The translations under genes were made by a program, and so were the position numbers. 64,000 nt of DNA, from NCBI GenBank assembly GCA_034189695.1, contig JAXHUA010000141.1, forward strand, positions 8,139 through 72,138, written 5' to 3'. This stretch comes from JAXHUA01 sp034189695. Its GTDB lineage: Bacteria > Chloroflexota > Dehalococcoidia > E44-bin15. Positions 28,595 to 39,900 of the stretch are shown in pieces (position 1 is the stretch's first letter; every line of letters begins with the position of its first letter). A model generated the notes under the pieces. That model saw only the letters and a program-made list of their open reading frames with translations, was not told where the DNA came from and made no database searches.

Positions 28595-29586
28595 CGGAAT
28601 CTACCTCCCCTGCCCCCCGCCTGGCGCATCGTCCACTGCCGCTTCATGACCGCCTCTCCACCAGCCTCGTCGCGGATTTCGCGGCCGGTGAGCTTCAGGA
28701 AGACGTCCTCCAGCGTCGGGCGCCTCATGCTTACGCTGCGGATCTCGGTGCTCAGGGTGCTGACCAGCGACGGTATGAACTGCTCCCCGTCCGCAACCTC
28801 GAAGTAGAACCCCTCCCTGTCCTGCTTCGCATCTATGCCGTGCCTCTGGTGGATCTCCTCCATTGCCCGGTCGTCGTCCAGCGTTCTCAGCGTGATGACG
28901 TCACCGCCTACCTCTCTCTTGAGCGCGTCGGCGGTGTCCAGGGCCACGATCTTGCCGTAGTCGATAATCGCTATGCGGTCGGCGACCTCGGCCTCGTCCA
29001 TGTAGTGCGTAGTCAGAAAGATCGTGATATTCTCACGCTCCCGCAGTTCCAAAATGTAGCTCCAGATGTGGTTCCTCGTCTGAGGGTCCAGTCCGAGGGT
29101 GGGCTCGTCCAGGAAAAGAACCCTGGGGTGATGGAGCAGGCCCCTGGCGATCTCCAAGCGCCGCCTCATACCCCCCGAGTAGACCCGTACCTCCTCATGG
29201 CGCCTGTCCCACAGCTCCACCATGCGCAGGACCTCTTCGATGCGTTGCTTGACCACACTCCGGGGCACGCTGTAAACAAATGCGTGGAACCTCAAGTTCT
29301 GAAGAGCGGTGAGCCGGATATCAAGGCTAGGGTCCTGGAACACCAGGCCCAGCGACTGCCGTACCTGGTTTTGCTGGCGCGTTACATCGAATCCGTTCAG
29401 CCTGGCCGTTCCCGAGGTGGGCTTGGTGAGAGTGCACAGTATGTTTATCGTCGTGGTCTTCCCCGCCCCATTGGGGCCCAGAAAGCCGAAGATCTCCCCT
29501 TCTTGGACTTCAAACGATATGCCGTCTACAGCTACAAGCGGGCCAAACCTCTTGACCAGGTGGTCGACCTCGATGATCTTCTTCAT
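28591..29586 (-). CDS. ABC transporter ATP-binding protein (DrrA-like)
   Basis: 331 residues. Walker A GPNGAGKTT (about 38-46), ABC signature YSGGMRRRLEIARGL, Walker B VLFLDEPTLGLDP and the H-loop FLTTHYMDEAE are intact. A C-terminal extension (about 240-330) resembles the DUF4162 domain of drug-export ATPases. It energises the downstream permease. The ATG at 29586 (GGAAG upstream) gives the usual MKKIIEVDHLVKRFG; the longer frame adds about 65 unconserved residues. Confidence 0.93.
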   Translation of the reverse strand: MKKIIEVDHLVKRFGPLVAVDGISFEVQEGEIFGFLGPNGAGKTTTINILCTLTKPTSGTARLNGFDVTRQQNQVRQSLGLVFQDPSLDIRLTALQNLRFHAFVYSVPRSVVKQRIEEVLRMVELWDRRHEEVRVYSGGMRRRLEIARGLLHHPRVLFLDEPTLGLDPQTRNHIWSYILELRERENITIFLTTHYMDEAEVADRIAIIDYGKIVALDTADALKREVGGDVITLRTLDDDRAMEEIHQRHGIDAKQDREGFYFEVADGEQFIPSLVSTLSTEIRSVSMRRPTLEDVFLKLTGREIRDEAGGEAVMKRQWTMRQAGGRGGRFR

Positions 29587-30076
29587 TGTGCTTCCGCCGG
29601 GCTTCATCGTCCCCATTGTACCACGCCACTGCCTGCGGCGAACATTCCTCACCCGTCGGCGCTGCCCATGCTCAACTCGGTGCACATACTGTGTGCAATC
29701 ACCCCCTTTGCCCTGTGCCATCCGTTGGCCCCCGACCTGCGACCCCCACAAGCATCTGCCCCCTGACATGCCATGCCCCACTCACTGGCCCAGCCCCTCC
29801 GGAACGCTTCCCCATTATGCACGCCGTTGCACCGTGTAATGCAGCATGTTGCGCACCACACCACTCTACTGCCCCTCCACACCATCTGCACCCACCGCGC
29901 CACAGCCAATGCACTGATTCGCCCTCGACATCACGCGTCGCCAAGTTTTATTCCACCCGAACCCTTATTACTATCGTTACACTTATCTATATACCCTCTG
30001 TTGTATAATGACAGTACAATGACTCTCGAGACTGTGCAGTGACTTTTCTACCGCGATTGGATATGAGGATTGGCTG
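29587..30076. other. C-rich intergenic region between the ABC exporter and obgE
   Basis: About 490 bases. The plus strand is strongly C-rich and low in G from about 29640 to 29900, unlike its neighbours, and short frames in it have no family resemblance. TATAAT at 30004-30009 is a probable -10 for obgE, with only a weak -35. I see no RNA class I can name. Confidence 0.5.
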
Positions 30077-31336
30077 GTGATAGACAGGGCTGAGATTCAC
30101 GTCAAGGCAGGCGATGGTGGGAACGGAGCAGTGAGCTTCCGGCGGGAGAAATACGTTCCGTTCGGTGGGCCCGACGGCGGTGATGGCGGCAACGGGGGGA
30201 GTGTGTACCTTGTGGCGAATAGCCAGTTGTCGAGTCTCCACACGCTGTCGAGGAGAAGGCACTGGAAGGCCGAGCGGGGTGGCGACGGTGGTGGCAGGAA
30301 GATGCATGGGAGGAAGGGAGCGGACCTGATGATTGAGGTGCCAGCCGGTACAGTGGTGTACCGTAGCCAGGATGACGGCACGGAGGAGTTGGCTGACCTG
30401 TCGGAGGATGGCAGGGCGAAGGTGGTAGCTCATGGTGGCCGGGGCGGGCGGGGGAATGCGCGGTTCGCGACTGCCACCAATCAGGCGCCGCGCATAGCGG
30501 AGAAGGGGGACGTGGGAGAGGAAGTACATCTGCTTCTGGATCTGAAGCTCATTGCAGACGTTGGCATAGTCGGCTATCCCAGCGTGGGCAAGTCCACGCT
30601 TCTGGCAGCAGCATCGGCGGCGAGACCGAAAATAGCGGAGTATCCATTCACTACAACTGAGCCGGCACTCGGGGTTGTGGAGGTGGGGCGTGACACGTTT
30701 GTGCTCGCCGAGATACCCGGTCTCATTGAGGGAGCGCACACGGGAGTGGGATTGGGGGACGAGTTCCTACGACATGCAGAGCGGACAAGGGTGTTGATTC
30801 ATCTGGTCGACGGCACGACGACCAGTGTGGTACATGACATCGCCGCGGTCAACCAGGAACTGCAGCTATACAACGAAGCGCTCGGACGCAGGCCGCAGAT
30901 ACTTGCTGTGAACAAAATCGACCTGCCTGAGGTTGAAGGGCGCATGCGCGAACTCAGGGAGACTCTTTCGCGCGAAGGGCAGAAGGTGATGTTCGTGTCG
31001 GCGGCAACCGGGAGGGGTGTCGCGGAGCTGATGGCGAAGGCAGCCGAGATGCTGCAGCGGGTGGCGGGCGAATCCACCGCAGCGCCGGCAAAGGTGGTAT
31101 TGCAGCCACCAAGCGTGAGGCCGGCCGTTTCGGTTCGGGAAGAGGGGGGTGTGTTTGTGGTATCGTGCGAGGACGCGGAGCGGCTGGTCGCTCGAATGGA
31201 CCTGGCCAGCACTGAAGCCCGCTCCTATGTGAGGCGGCAACTGGGGCGACTGGGAGTGGCACAAGCATTGCGGCGGGCTGGTGCGAAGCCCGGGGATCGC
31301 ATCCGTGTGGCCGACACTGAATTGGAGTGGCAGTAG
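30077..31336 (+). CDS. obgE: Obg family GTPase
   Basis: 419 residues in three parts: the glycine-rich Obg fold (1-155, VKAGDGGNGAVSFRREKYVP, GGDGGNGG), the G domain (about 160-330, G1 GYPSVGKST near 166, G3 EIPGLIEGA, G4 NKID, G5 SAATG), and a C-terminal OCT domain (about 345-419) found in Gram-positive type Obg. It acts in ribosome assembly and stress control. GTG 30077 with GAGG upstream. nadD overlaps its stop. Confidence 0.96.
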   Translation: MIDRAEIHVKAGDGGNGAVSFRREKYVPFGGPDGGDGGNGGSVYLVANSQLSSLHTLSRRRHWKAERGGDGGGRKMHGRKGADLMIEVPAGTVVYRSQDDGTEELADLSEDGRAKVVAHGGRGGRGNARFATATNQAPRIAEKGDVGEEVHLLLDLKLIADVGIVGYPSVGKSTLLAAASAARPKIAEYPFTTTEPALGVVEVGRDTFVLAEIPGLIEGAHTGVGLGDEFLRHAERTRVLIHLVDGTTTSVVHDIAAVNQELQLYNEALGRRPQILAVNKIDLPEVEGRMRELRETLSREGQKVMFVSAATGRGVAELMAKAAEMLQRVAGESTAAPAKVVLQPPSVRPAVSVREEGGVFVVSCEDAERLVARMDLASTEARSYVRRQLGRLGVAQALRRAGAKPGDRIRVADTELEWQ

Positions 31337-31941
31337 TGCGCGTTGGAGTGCTTGGGGGAACCTTCGACCCGATTCACAATGGGCACGTGAAGGTCGCCGA
31401 GGAAGCCAGCGAGAAGCTGAGCCTCGCTCGCGTGCTGTTCGTGCCGGCTGGCGAACCGTGGCTCAAGGGCCACAGGATGCTGACAGGCGCCAGCCATCGG
31501 CTGCAAATGGTGAAGCTTGCGGTCGCGCTCGACAAGCGCTTCGAGGTATCGACCGTGGATCTTGACCGAGCCGGGCCGTCATACACCGAGGACACGCTCT
31601 CTGCACTGCAACGCCGGCTTGGAGCAGACGCCGAGCTGTATTTCATCCTGGGCGCTGATGCGCTCAAGGAGTTCGACAAATGGAGGAACCCGCATCGCAT
31701 TGTAGCGATGTGCCACCTCGTGGCACTGAAGAGGCCTCGCTGCCCCTTGCCAGACCTGGCGGGTCTGGAGAGCGCAGTGCCGGGCATCTCAGAGCGCACC
31801 ATCGTCCTCGATAATCAGCCCATCGACATAACATCGAGCGATATCCGGAATCGCGTTCAGCAGGGCCTTCCTATAGCTGACCTGGTGCCGCAGCCTGTGG
31901 AGCGATACATTCGGGAATACTGTCTCTACGGGAATACGTAG
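31336..31941 (+). CDS. nadD: Nicotinate-mononucleotide adenylyltransferase
   Basis: 201 residues. MRVGVLGGTFDPIHNGHV carries the nucleotidyltransferase HxGH-type motif (PIHNGH). EDTLSALQRR, FILGADALKEFDKW and ITSSDIRNRV (the SSxIR motif) complete the active site. It makes nicotinate adenine dinucleotide in NAD synthesis. GTG 31336 overlaps the obgE stop (TAGTG); a GTG three codons earlier is possible. The 3' part from 31777 is repeated at 33443, so the gene may have been involved in a recombination event. Confidence 0.94.
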   Translation: MRVGVLGGTFDPIHNGHVKVAEEASEKLSLARVLFVPAGEPWLKGHRMLTGASHRLQMVKLAVALDKRFEVSTVDLDRAGPSYTEDTLSALQRRLGADAELYFILGADALKEFDKWRNPHRIVAMCHLVALKRPRCPLPDLAGLESAVPGISERTIVLDNQPIDITSSDIRNRVQQGLPIADLVPQPVERYIREYCLYGNT

Positions 31942-31985
31942 ATGGCCGGAGGTGGCCGCGAGGCACCTTGAGCGGCCCGCATGGC

Positions 31986-32369
31986 CTACGTGTCCGGGGG
32001 AGACGACACTCCGGAGACCGTTGCTGCGAAGCGCAGATAAAGGAGGTACCGCGCCAGTTCCTCTGTCTCCCGGGGGGATGCACTCCGGAGAAGCTCTTCG
32101 CTGCTCAGCGGCGCTGGCGCAGCCAGGGAGGCGTACCAGTCGAACTCTGGAGTGCAGCCAGCCAGTTGCTGAAGTTGTTGCACGGGCACGGCCAGAATCT
32201 TCGAAAGCTCAAGCATGTCACGCTGGCTAGGGCGCCTCGTCCCGCTCTCGAAGCGGGAGACGAGACTTGATGACCTGCGAAGAGACTCGGCCAACTGCAA
32301 CTGCGTCATGCCCTGATCATGCCTTCGCCGTCTAATCAACTCTCCACATTGACTCCACTGATTGGTCAT
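31986..32369 (-). CDS. XRE-family transcription regulator
   Basis: 127 residues. An HTH_3 domain lies at about 8-65 (LIRRRRHDQGMTQLQLAESLRRSSSLVSRFESGTRRPS), followed by a short helical tail with ELARYLLYLRF. ATG 32369 has GGAAGG nine bases upstream; a TTG nine codons earlier is possible. It is divergent from pyrE across a region with a TGACAA palindrome, so it probably represses itself and perhaps pyrE. The regulator near 47 kb has a similar architecture, including an aromatic helix near the C-terminus. Confidence 0.85.
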   Translation of the reverse strand: MTNQWSQCGELIRRRRHDQGMTQLQLAESLRRSSSLVSRFESGTRRPSQRDMLELSKILAVPVQQLQQLAGCTPEFDWYASLAAPAPLSSEELLRSASPRETEELARYLLYLRFAATVSGVSSPPDT

Positions 32370-32402
32370 GATGAAGTACCTTCCTTGATGCGCCAACTAG
32401 CT

Positions 32403-32478
32403 ATTCTACAGAGGCATGACAATTTGTCAATGCTTTTACTGTAAGGACTTGACAATCCATCATCAAACACCGTAGAAT
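32403..32478. promoter_or_regulatory. Divergent XRE/pyrE promoters with palindromic operator
   Basis: Leftward: TTGACA (32430-32425), 16 bases, TAGAAT (32408-32403). Rightward: TTGACA (32449-32454), 18 bases, TAGAAT (32473-32478). The palindrome TGACAATTTGTCA at 32417-32429 overlaps the leftward -35, and a half-site TTGACAAT recurs in the rightward -35. This fits an autoregulated switch; binding by the adjacent XRE protein is inference. Confidence 0.6.
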
Positions 32479-32519
32479 TGGCGAGACAGGTTTGCGGGGC
32501 ACAGGTTCGGAGGTGTATA

Positions 32520-33158
32520 ATGGTTGTATCTTCCTTGAGGTGCAACGTGGGCCATGACCGCAGGCGGCTGATCCAAGAGGTGGTGACGGAGCACGCGCTG
32601 CTGCGCGGCGACTTCACTCTGTCATCCGGCGAGCAGTCGGACTACTACTTCGATGGTAAGATGGCGACGACGTTGCCCCAAGCCGCCTACCTCATTGCGC
32701 AGGAGGTATTTGAACTCATCAGGGGACAGGGCATTTCGGCCGTGGGAGGGTTGGCCATCGGGGCGGATCTCATTGTGGCGGCGGTTGCCATCGTCAGCTA
32801 CCTGGAAGGCGAACCCATGCCCGCCTTCGTCATAAGGCACCAGGCAAAAGGGCACGGAACCGGGAAGCTGATCGAAGGCCAGTTCCCCAAGGTCAAGGGC
32901 GCGAGGGTAGCAGTAGTTGATGACGTCATGACGAAGGGCGGCTCGGTATTGAAGGGCATAAGGGCTGTGGAAGAGGAAGGCGCGCAAGTCGCGAAGGTCG
33001 TCGTGCTGCTCGACCGGCGCCAAGGGGGAACGGAGAGGCTCCTTGCCGAAGGCTATGATGTGGTGGCGATCCTTCATGGAAGCGAACACGGGGACGTAAG
33101 AGCCAATGAGTGTATGGAAGTTGCGCGACAAGCTACAGGAGGGTCTGCACCAAGATAA
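32520..33158 (+). CDS. pyrE: Orotate phosphoribosyltransferase-like protein
   Basis: 212 residues. The PRPP-binding signature VAVVDDVMTKGGSVL and the opening LIQEVVTEHALLRGDFTLSSGEQSDYYFDGKM match PyrE, which makes orotidine monophosphate from orotate and PRPP. FVIRHQAKGHGTGKLIEG is the active-site loop region. ATG 32520 has GGAGG six bases upstream. It sits between an XRE regulator and a small ORF, inside the segment bounded by the nadD repeat, and not with other pyr genes. Confidence 0.88.
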   Translation: MVVSSLRCNVGHDRRRLIQEVVTEHALLRGDFTLSSGEQSDYYFDGKMATTLPQAAYLIAQEVFELIRGQGISAVGGLAIGADLIVAAVAIVSYLEGEPMPAFVIRHQAKGHGTGKLIEGQFPKVKGARVAVVDDVMTKGGSVLKGIRAVEEEGAQVAKVVVLLDRRQGGTERLLAEGYDVVAILHGSEHGDVRANECMEVARQATGGSAPR

Positions 33159-33438
33159 TCTTTGGAAGCTTGGTTCGCTTGCCCGCGAATTGGCAATGGA
33201 TGATCCGCATCCATTGCCATTCTTTGTCCTTAGCGAGGTGTTCCTCGAGATTGCCCAGCAGTGGGATGAGGTGCCTGTAGTTGCTGAAGTCGCCAGCCAA
33301 GTGAGGTCGTCTGTCCAGGCGCCGCTTGCAGAGGTTCTTGACGGACTGGAGAACGGTATCCCTCAAGACGACCTGTTCGATTGTCTGGAGAGACTTGTAT
33401 CGGCATTGCTGTCGGTCCTTCGCGTATCGAACACCTAG
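33106..33438 (+). CDS. Small helical protein of unknown function
   Basis: 110 residues, overlapping the pyrE 3' end by 53 bases in another frame. It is acidic and mainly helical (LRDKLQEGL, LARELAMDD, VLSEVFLEIAQQW, EVLDGLENG, DLFDCLERLVSALLSVL), with one Cys and no recognised motif. The overlap suggests coupling to pyrE. It ends four bases before the nadD-like fragment. Confidence 0.5.
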   Translation: MSVWKLRDKLQEGLHQDNLWKLGSLARELAMDDPHPLPFFVLSEVFLEIAQQWDEVPVVAEVASQVRSSVQAPLAEVLDGLENGIPQDDLFDCLERLVSALLSVLRVSNT

Positions 33439-33442
33439 GTTC

Positions 33443-33610
33443 GTGCCGGGCATCTCAGAGCGCACTATCGTCCTCGACAATCAGCCCATCGACATAACAT
33501 CGAGCGGTATCCGCAATCGCGTTGAGCAGGGCCTTCCTATAGCTGACCTGGTGCCGCCAGCTGTGAATGACTACATCGCCAAGCACAGCCTGTACACGCG
33601 CTCACCCTAG
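33443..33610 (+). pseudogene. Orphan 3' fragment of nadD
   Basis: The stretch reads VPGISERTIVLDNQPIDITSS then GIRNRVEQGLPIADLVPPAVNDYIAKHSLY and a stop, matching the last 55 residues of NadD. Bases 33443-33559 are about 96 percent identical to 31777-31893 (five differences by eye), after which the two diverge. The nucleotide-binding N-terminus is absent, so it cannot be functional alone. It may be the tail of a second nadD that lost its front, or a scar from insertion of the XRE-pyrE segment. Confidence 0.85.
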
Positions 33611-33995
33611 CGAGCCCGGCGGGGAGAAGCGCCAGCGGACCCCGTCGTTCCCCATACTCACCCCAGAGAGCCACAATACACACTCCCTATTCCTGTAGTC
33701 CCATAGCGACCAGTGTGTGCTTTTCAGGTCTCTACCTATTGACAACGAAAGTTAAATATGCTATATCTTATCTGATACTACTTGTTGTTATCATGGAATA
33801 CCAGGTGCCTCAATTCGGATGAAGGAGGCAGCGCGAATAAGGGGGAGAGGGAGGTGTTACAGGTATAGCGAGCGGGCGGGAGCTAATGGCCAAGGATGAA
33901 GCTGGCGAGGGGCATGCTGCGGCGTTGGCCGTTGTGTCATCTGGCTGGACAGGCCACACCGCACGGCGGGGCAATGTCCGTTGGAGGGGTCGCGG
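33611..33995 (+). promoter_or_regulatory. Promoter and long leader of the PAS sensor genes
   Basis: This gene-free gap is AT-richer than its surroundings. TTGACA (33739-33744), 17 bases, TATATC (33762-33767) is a good promoter, giving an untranslated leader of about 220 bases. I found no clear hairpin with a T-run in it. Confidence 0.6.
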
Positions 33996-36900
33996 ATGCA
34001 GCATGACGGCACGAAAAACCGAATAGCGCCTGATCAAAACGGCAAAGACGACAGCCACAGTGCCGACGAGGTGCTGATGCTGTCGCGATGCGCCATGGAC
34101 CTGGTGGAGCTGTCGCCAGATGATGACGTTTTCCACTTCATTGGTGAGCGGCTTCTTGAACTGGCCGGGGACTGCTACATTGTCGTGAACTCTTTTGATG
34201 AGGCGACAGGACAATTCTGCCTTCGACACGTGCTCGGTGCGAGGCAGCCAGTGCAGGCGATAGCGAGGGTAATGGGCCGACACCCCGTCGGCCTGTCAGT
34301 CCCCATCCGCAGCGAGGGGCGCCGGGGACTGACAACCGGCAGGCTGGAGCTGGTGCCGGGAGGACTGTATGAGATTGGCGCCGGCAGTATGCCCCGGCGT
34401 GTGTGCAGAGGTATCGAGATGGCACTGGGCGTGGCCCATTGGCATGCCATCGGTTTCGCGTGGCGAGGGCAGCTCTTCGGCAGCGCCATTGTGGCAACGC
34501 GCAAGCCGCCGCCGCCGAGGACAGTCAGGCTTATCGAGGCTTTCATCAAGGAGGCCTCAGTGGCATTGCAGCGCTGGCTGGCCGAAGAGGCCCTGAGGAA
34601 GGCGCATGCAGATTTGGAGCAGCGCGTTGAGGAGCGCACCAGGGAGCTATCCGATGCCGTGTCGCGACTGGAGGCGGAGATCGCGGAGCGCGCCAAGGCG
34701 GAGGAGCAGTTGAAGCGGGAGCGCACCGCCCGTGACGCCATAGTCAGTTTGAACCCCTACGCTATATCGATGTACGACTCTGAGGGGCACTTCACCAGCG
34801 GGAATCAGGCGTTCCAGGAGCTGTTCGGGTCAACGCCGCCCAGTGACTACTCCCTTTTCACCGACCCGATCCTCCTGGCCAACGGCTATCTGGAAGAACT
34901 CCTGAAGCTGAAGAAGGGCGAAGCGGTTCCCCTTCCCGCTGTGTGGTACAACCCGCACTTGGTCAGGGCCGACGTGCCCGATGCCCCGCGCTACGTGCGC
35001 GGCGTGGCATTCCCCATCAAGGGCGGCGGCGACGAGATCCGCGGCATAGTCGCTATGCATGAGGACGTCAGCGAGAGCACGCGTCGCGACGAGGAGTTGC
35101 ACCTGAAAGACTGCGCGCTCGCGGCGTCAATCAATGCCATCGCCCTGGCCGACTCAGATGGAAGGCTGACCTACGTCAATGCGGCGTTCCTGAAGCTGTG
35201 GGGGTACGATGACGACAAGCAGGTCATCGGGCGCCCCTCCAGGGAGTTCTGGCAGGCGAGCAGGAACCTCGCCGGGCATGCCGGGGCGAAGCCCGGCGGA
35301 TGGCGCGGCGAGGCGATTGGAGTGAACAGGGAAGGCGCTGCCTTCGTTGTCGAGCTTTCGGCAAGCGTCGTGACTGACGGCGACGGCCAACCCGGCTTCA
35401 CGATGGCCTCGTTCATCGATGTGACGGAACGGAGGCGGCTGGAGGACGTCCTTCGGGAGTCGGAGGAGCTCTCAAGGGGGATGCTCAGCGCAGCCCGCGC
35501 CGCTGTATACATCGTGCAGGACGGCTGTTTCCTGTATGTCAATCCTCAGTTTGAGCAGATAACGGGTCGCGCCATGGCCGAGCTGTCTGGAGCGCATTGT
35601 CTCGAACATGTCCACCCCGACGACAGGAAGGCGGTGAGGCAGAAGGCCGTAGAGCAGCTCAAGGGTCAGAGCACCCCCCCATACGAGTTCAGGTACATGT
35701 GCAAGGACGGCAGGACGCTGCATCTCATGGAGAAGGTGGCGTCCATCATGTACAAGGGGAAGCCCACCACCGTTGGAAGCTTCATGGATGTCACCGACCT
35801 GAAGCGTGCCCAGGACGAACTGTCGCGGAGCGAGGAACGGTATCGCAGCCTCATCGAAACGGCGGGAGCGGGGGTGGCTACGGTGGACCATGAGGGGAGA
35901 CTGGCGTTCGTCAACGGCGCTCTCTGCGCCATGGTGGGCCGAGCCGAAGACGAGCTTCTTGGAGAACCCGTGACCGACCTGGTGCATGCTGACGACCGGC
36001 CCAAGATCGCCGGTCTGCTCGGCAAGGTGTCCGGGACACTTCTATCGGGCAGGGTGGTTGAGTTCAGGGCGATTCACCGGGACGGGCATGTAGTATGGTG
36101 CCACACGTGTCCCACCATGGTCCGGCGGGAGGACGGGACGGCTGGCTTCAACGCCATCATCCATGACGTCACCGAACGGAAGCTGCTTGAGGACCGCTTC
36201 AGGTCGCTCATTGAGCACGCGTTCGACGTGATCGAGATCCTGGACGAGAGTGGCATTATCCAGTACGCGAGCCCGGCGGTGGAGAGCGGGCTGGGGTACA
36301 AGCCCGAGGAGGTGCTGGGGCAGAACGCCCGCGCCTTTCTGCACCCAGATGACGCGGGGAGACTGGGAAGCCTCCTGGCGGAGCTGGTTGAAGACCCTGG
36401 GGGCACCAGCCGCACTCAGTTCAGGTGCCGCCACAAGGACGGGTCGTGGCGCCACCTCGCCGTCGTGGGGCAGAACCATCTTGACGACCCGGCAGTAGCC
36501 GGCATCGTCGTGAACGCCCGGGATATCACGGAAAGCAAGCTGGCTGATGAGGCGGTCAGGCGGAGCCAGAGGGAACTGCTGCAGATTGTCGATGGAAGTT
36601 CCATTCCCATGTTTGTCGTCAACAGTGAGCATGTTGTCACGCACTGGAACAGGGCGTGCGAGAACCTCACCGGCATGCTCGCGGCGGATGTAGTAGGCAC
36701 CAGCGAGCACTGGGCCCCGTTCTACCCTGAGTCACGGCCCCTGATGGCCGATCTGGTAGCCGACAACGTGCCACAGGGCGAGATGGCCGAGCACTACAAC
36801 GGCCGGTTCGCTCGCTCCACCCTGGTAGAGGGCGCGTTCGAAGCGGAGGGCTTCTTCCCGAAACTTGGGGAGCAGGGCAAGTGGCTGTACTTCACCGCAG

Positions 36901-39900
36901 CGCCGTTGCGAGACGACGACGGCCACACTGTCGGCGCCATAGAGACGCTGCACGACACCACGGACCGAAGGCGAGCAGAGGAAGACCTCTTCGAGAGCGA
37001 GGAGAAGTACCGGCACCTGTTTGGCAATGCCCAGGCAGCGCTCTACCGGACCAGCGTATCCGACGGCAGGGTCCTTGAGTGCAATGAGGTTTACGCGCGG
37101 CTCCTCGGCTATGACAGCCGCGAGCAGTGCCTCGCCGAGCGCGTCGCATCGCACCACTACTTGGACCACGGCACCCGTGACCGCCTGTTGCGACAACTCC
37201 GAGAACAGGGCGAGATCAGGGACGCCGAGGTCGAGGTCACTCGCCGTGACGGTACACCAGTCTGGTTGAGCTACTCGGCGCGGCTCTACGCCGAGAGAGA
37301 CTGCATCGAAGGGGCCGTCATAGACATTACGGAAAGCAAGAAGGCGCAGGAAGCCCTTCGTCTCTCCGAAGAGCGATACCGGCTGCTCATCGAGAATGCC
37401 AACGAGGCCATCATAGTGGCCCAGGACGGGGCATTCAAGTACGCCAACGCCAAAGCCGGAGAGATGACGGGCCTCTCGCTGGAGGAACTGGCGGCAACAC
37501 CCTTCATGGATGTTATCCACCCGGACGACCGCCAGCTGGTGGCCGAGCGTCACATGCGCCGTCTCCAGGGCGAAGAGTTCGAACACGTCTACTCCTTCCG
37601 GATGGTGGACCGGGAGGGGAACATCAAGTGGGTGCAGATAAACGCAGTGCTGATGGAATGGCAAGGCAGGCCGGCCACTCTGAATCTCCTCACCGACGTC
37701 ACGGAGAAGAAGGAGGCGGAGAACCAGCTGCGCGAGAGCGAAAGCCGCTACCGCCTTCTCGCTGAGAACGTGACCGATGTCATCTGGACGCTGGATGACA
37801 AGCTCAAGTACACGTATCTGAGTCCTTCTGTCGAACGTCTGCTGGGCTTCACCGTTGAGGAGGCCTGTGCCAAGACCCTTGAAGACAGGCTGACGCCGGA
37901 CTCGCTGGGAGTGGTGAGGAAGGCGATGGAGGAGGAGTTGCTCAAGGCGGGCCCGCCGTATCGGACGACGTCGACCATGGAACTGGAGCAGTACCGAAAG
38001 GACGGCTCGACAGTGTGGACTGAGGCCAGCATGACTCTTCTCCGCGACGCGAATGACGAAGTGCAGGGAATGCTGGGCATCACGCGTGACATCAGCGAGC
38101 GCAAGCAGGCCGAGGAGGCGGTGCGTGAGAGCGAGGCGCGCTTCCGGCGGTTTGTAGGGAACGCCCCCGACATCACCTTTCGCTGGTCGGTGGAGGAGGG
38201 CCTCGAGTACGTAAGTGCCAGTGCACTCCGTGTGACAGGCTACACGCCTGAGGAGCTGCTCACCGACCCGGAGCTGGCGGCGGGGATATCCAGGGCCCGC
38301 GACCTCGACATGGGGCTTGACTACCGCCAGGCAGCCGCGGAGGGACATGCGCTGCCGCCACGGGAGTTTGCCTTCGCGCGGCGCGGTGGCGGCGAGGCGT
38401 ATCTGGAGATACGGGCCGTGCCTCTGGTTGACGGCAGCGGGGAACTTACCGCCTTCGAAGGCATCCTGCGGGACATCACCGAGCGCAAACAGGTCGAGGA
38501 AGCGCTGCGGCGCAGCGAGGAATTCAGTTCAAGCCTGCTGGCGAACGCGCCGAGCGCCATTCTGGTGGTCAATCCGGATAGCTCCATACGCTACGTCAAT
38601 CCGGCGTTGGAGGAACTCACTGGCTTCTCCGCAGGTGAACTCATGGGCAGCGGGCCTCCCTACCCCTGGTGGACCGTAGACGCCCTCGAGCGAACGGGGC
38701 GAGACCTGATGGATGCCATCCCGAGGGGCGCTCGAGGGCTCGAGCAGTTGTACCGGAAGAAGAACGGGGAGGACTTCTGGGTCGAGCTCACCGCCGTTCC
38801 CATCATCGAGACCGACGGAGAGCTGAAGTATCATCTGGTCACCTGGGTCGATATCACCGAGCGCAAGCAGGGAGAGGAAGCGCTGCGGCACTCCGAGTAC
38901 AAGTATCGCACCGCCATCGAGTCGGCCAGAGACGGGGTGCTTATCCTCAACCGCGATTGGGTCATCGTTGATGCCAACAGGATGTCCGTCAGCAGCGTGG
39001 GCTACGACTACAAAGAGCAGCTAGTTGGGAGGAGTATCGCCGATGTCGTGGACGACGATACTGCAGGTGGGCTGGGCGAGACGCTGCGGGGGACCCTGGA
39101 GAAACACGGCTACCTGGCGAACCTTGAGGTGACGGCGCGCACCAGGGACGCGAGAAGCTTGCCGGTGCAGGTGAACATCTCACAGGTTCTTGACCGCTGG
39201 GGTGAGCCGACCAGCTACATGGTTGTGGTGAGGGACGTCAGCGAGCGCAAGCGGGCCGAAGAGGCGGCCCAGCGGTACACCAGAAACCTCGAGGCGCTGC
39301 ACGCTATCAGTATTGCTGTGAGCCAGACTTTGGACCTGGACGAGATGCTGGAGAGCGCGCTGGACAAGGTGCTCAAGGTGACCGGGACGGACGCCGGCTA
39401 CATACATCTCTTCGATGCCGAACGCCGGGAGTTGGTGCTTAAGGCGCATCGTGGGTTGTCCGAGCGCTACGTGGCCGCCATTGAGACCATGGGCGTGAGC
39501 GAGGAAGCCATGAAGCGCTGGCACGACGCCTATCCGGAGCCGGCCTTCAGGATGCGGCGCATTCTGAGCGAGCCGTCTTTCGCAGCTGCGAACTCTGCTG
39601 GGCGGGAGGAGAGCATTCACACCAGCGTGGCGGTCCCGCTCTGGTCCAAGTCAGTGATGCACGGGGGACTGACCCTTGTTTCGCATGCGCGTCGTCGGTT
39701 CAAGCCCGAGGAGCTGGAGCTTCTCGAGGCCATCGGCAACGAGATAGCGGTGGGGATTGAGAATGCCAAGCTGTTGGAGAGGACGAAGGAGCTTTCCGCT
39801 ACCGACGAGTTGACCGGCCTGTACAACCGCCGCCAGTTCTTCGAGCTACTGGAAGGCGAGTTGAACCGGATGCACCGCTACGGCGGCTCGTTCACTCTGG

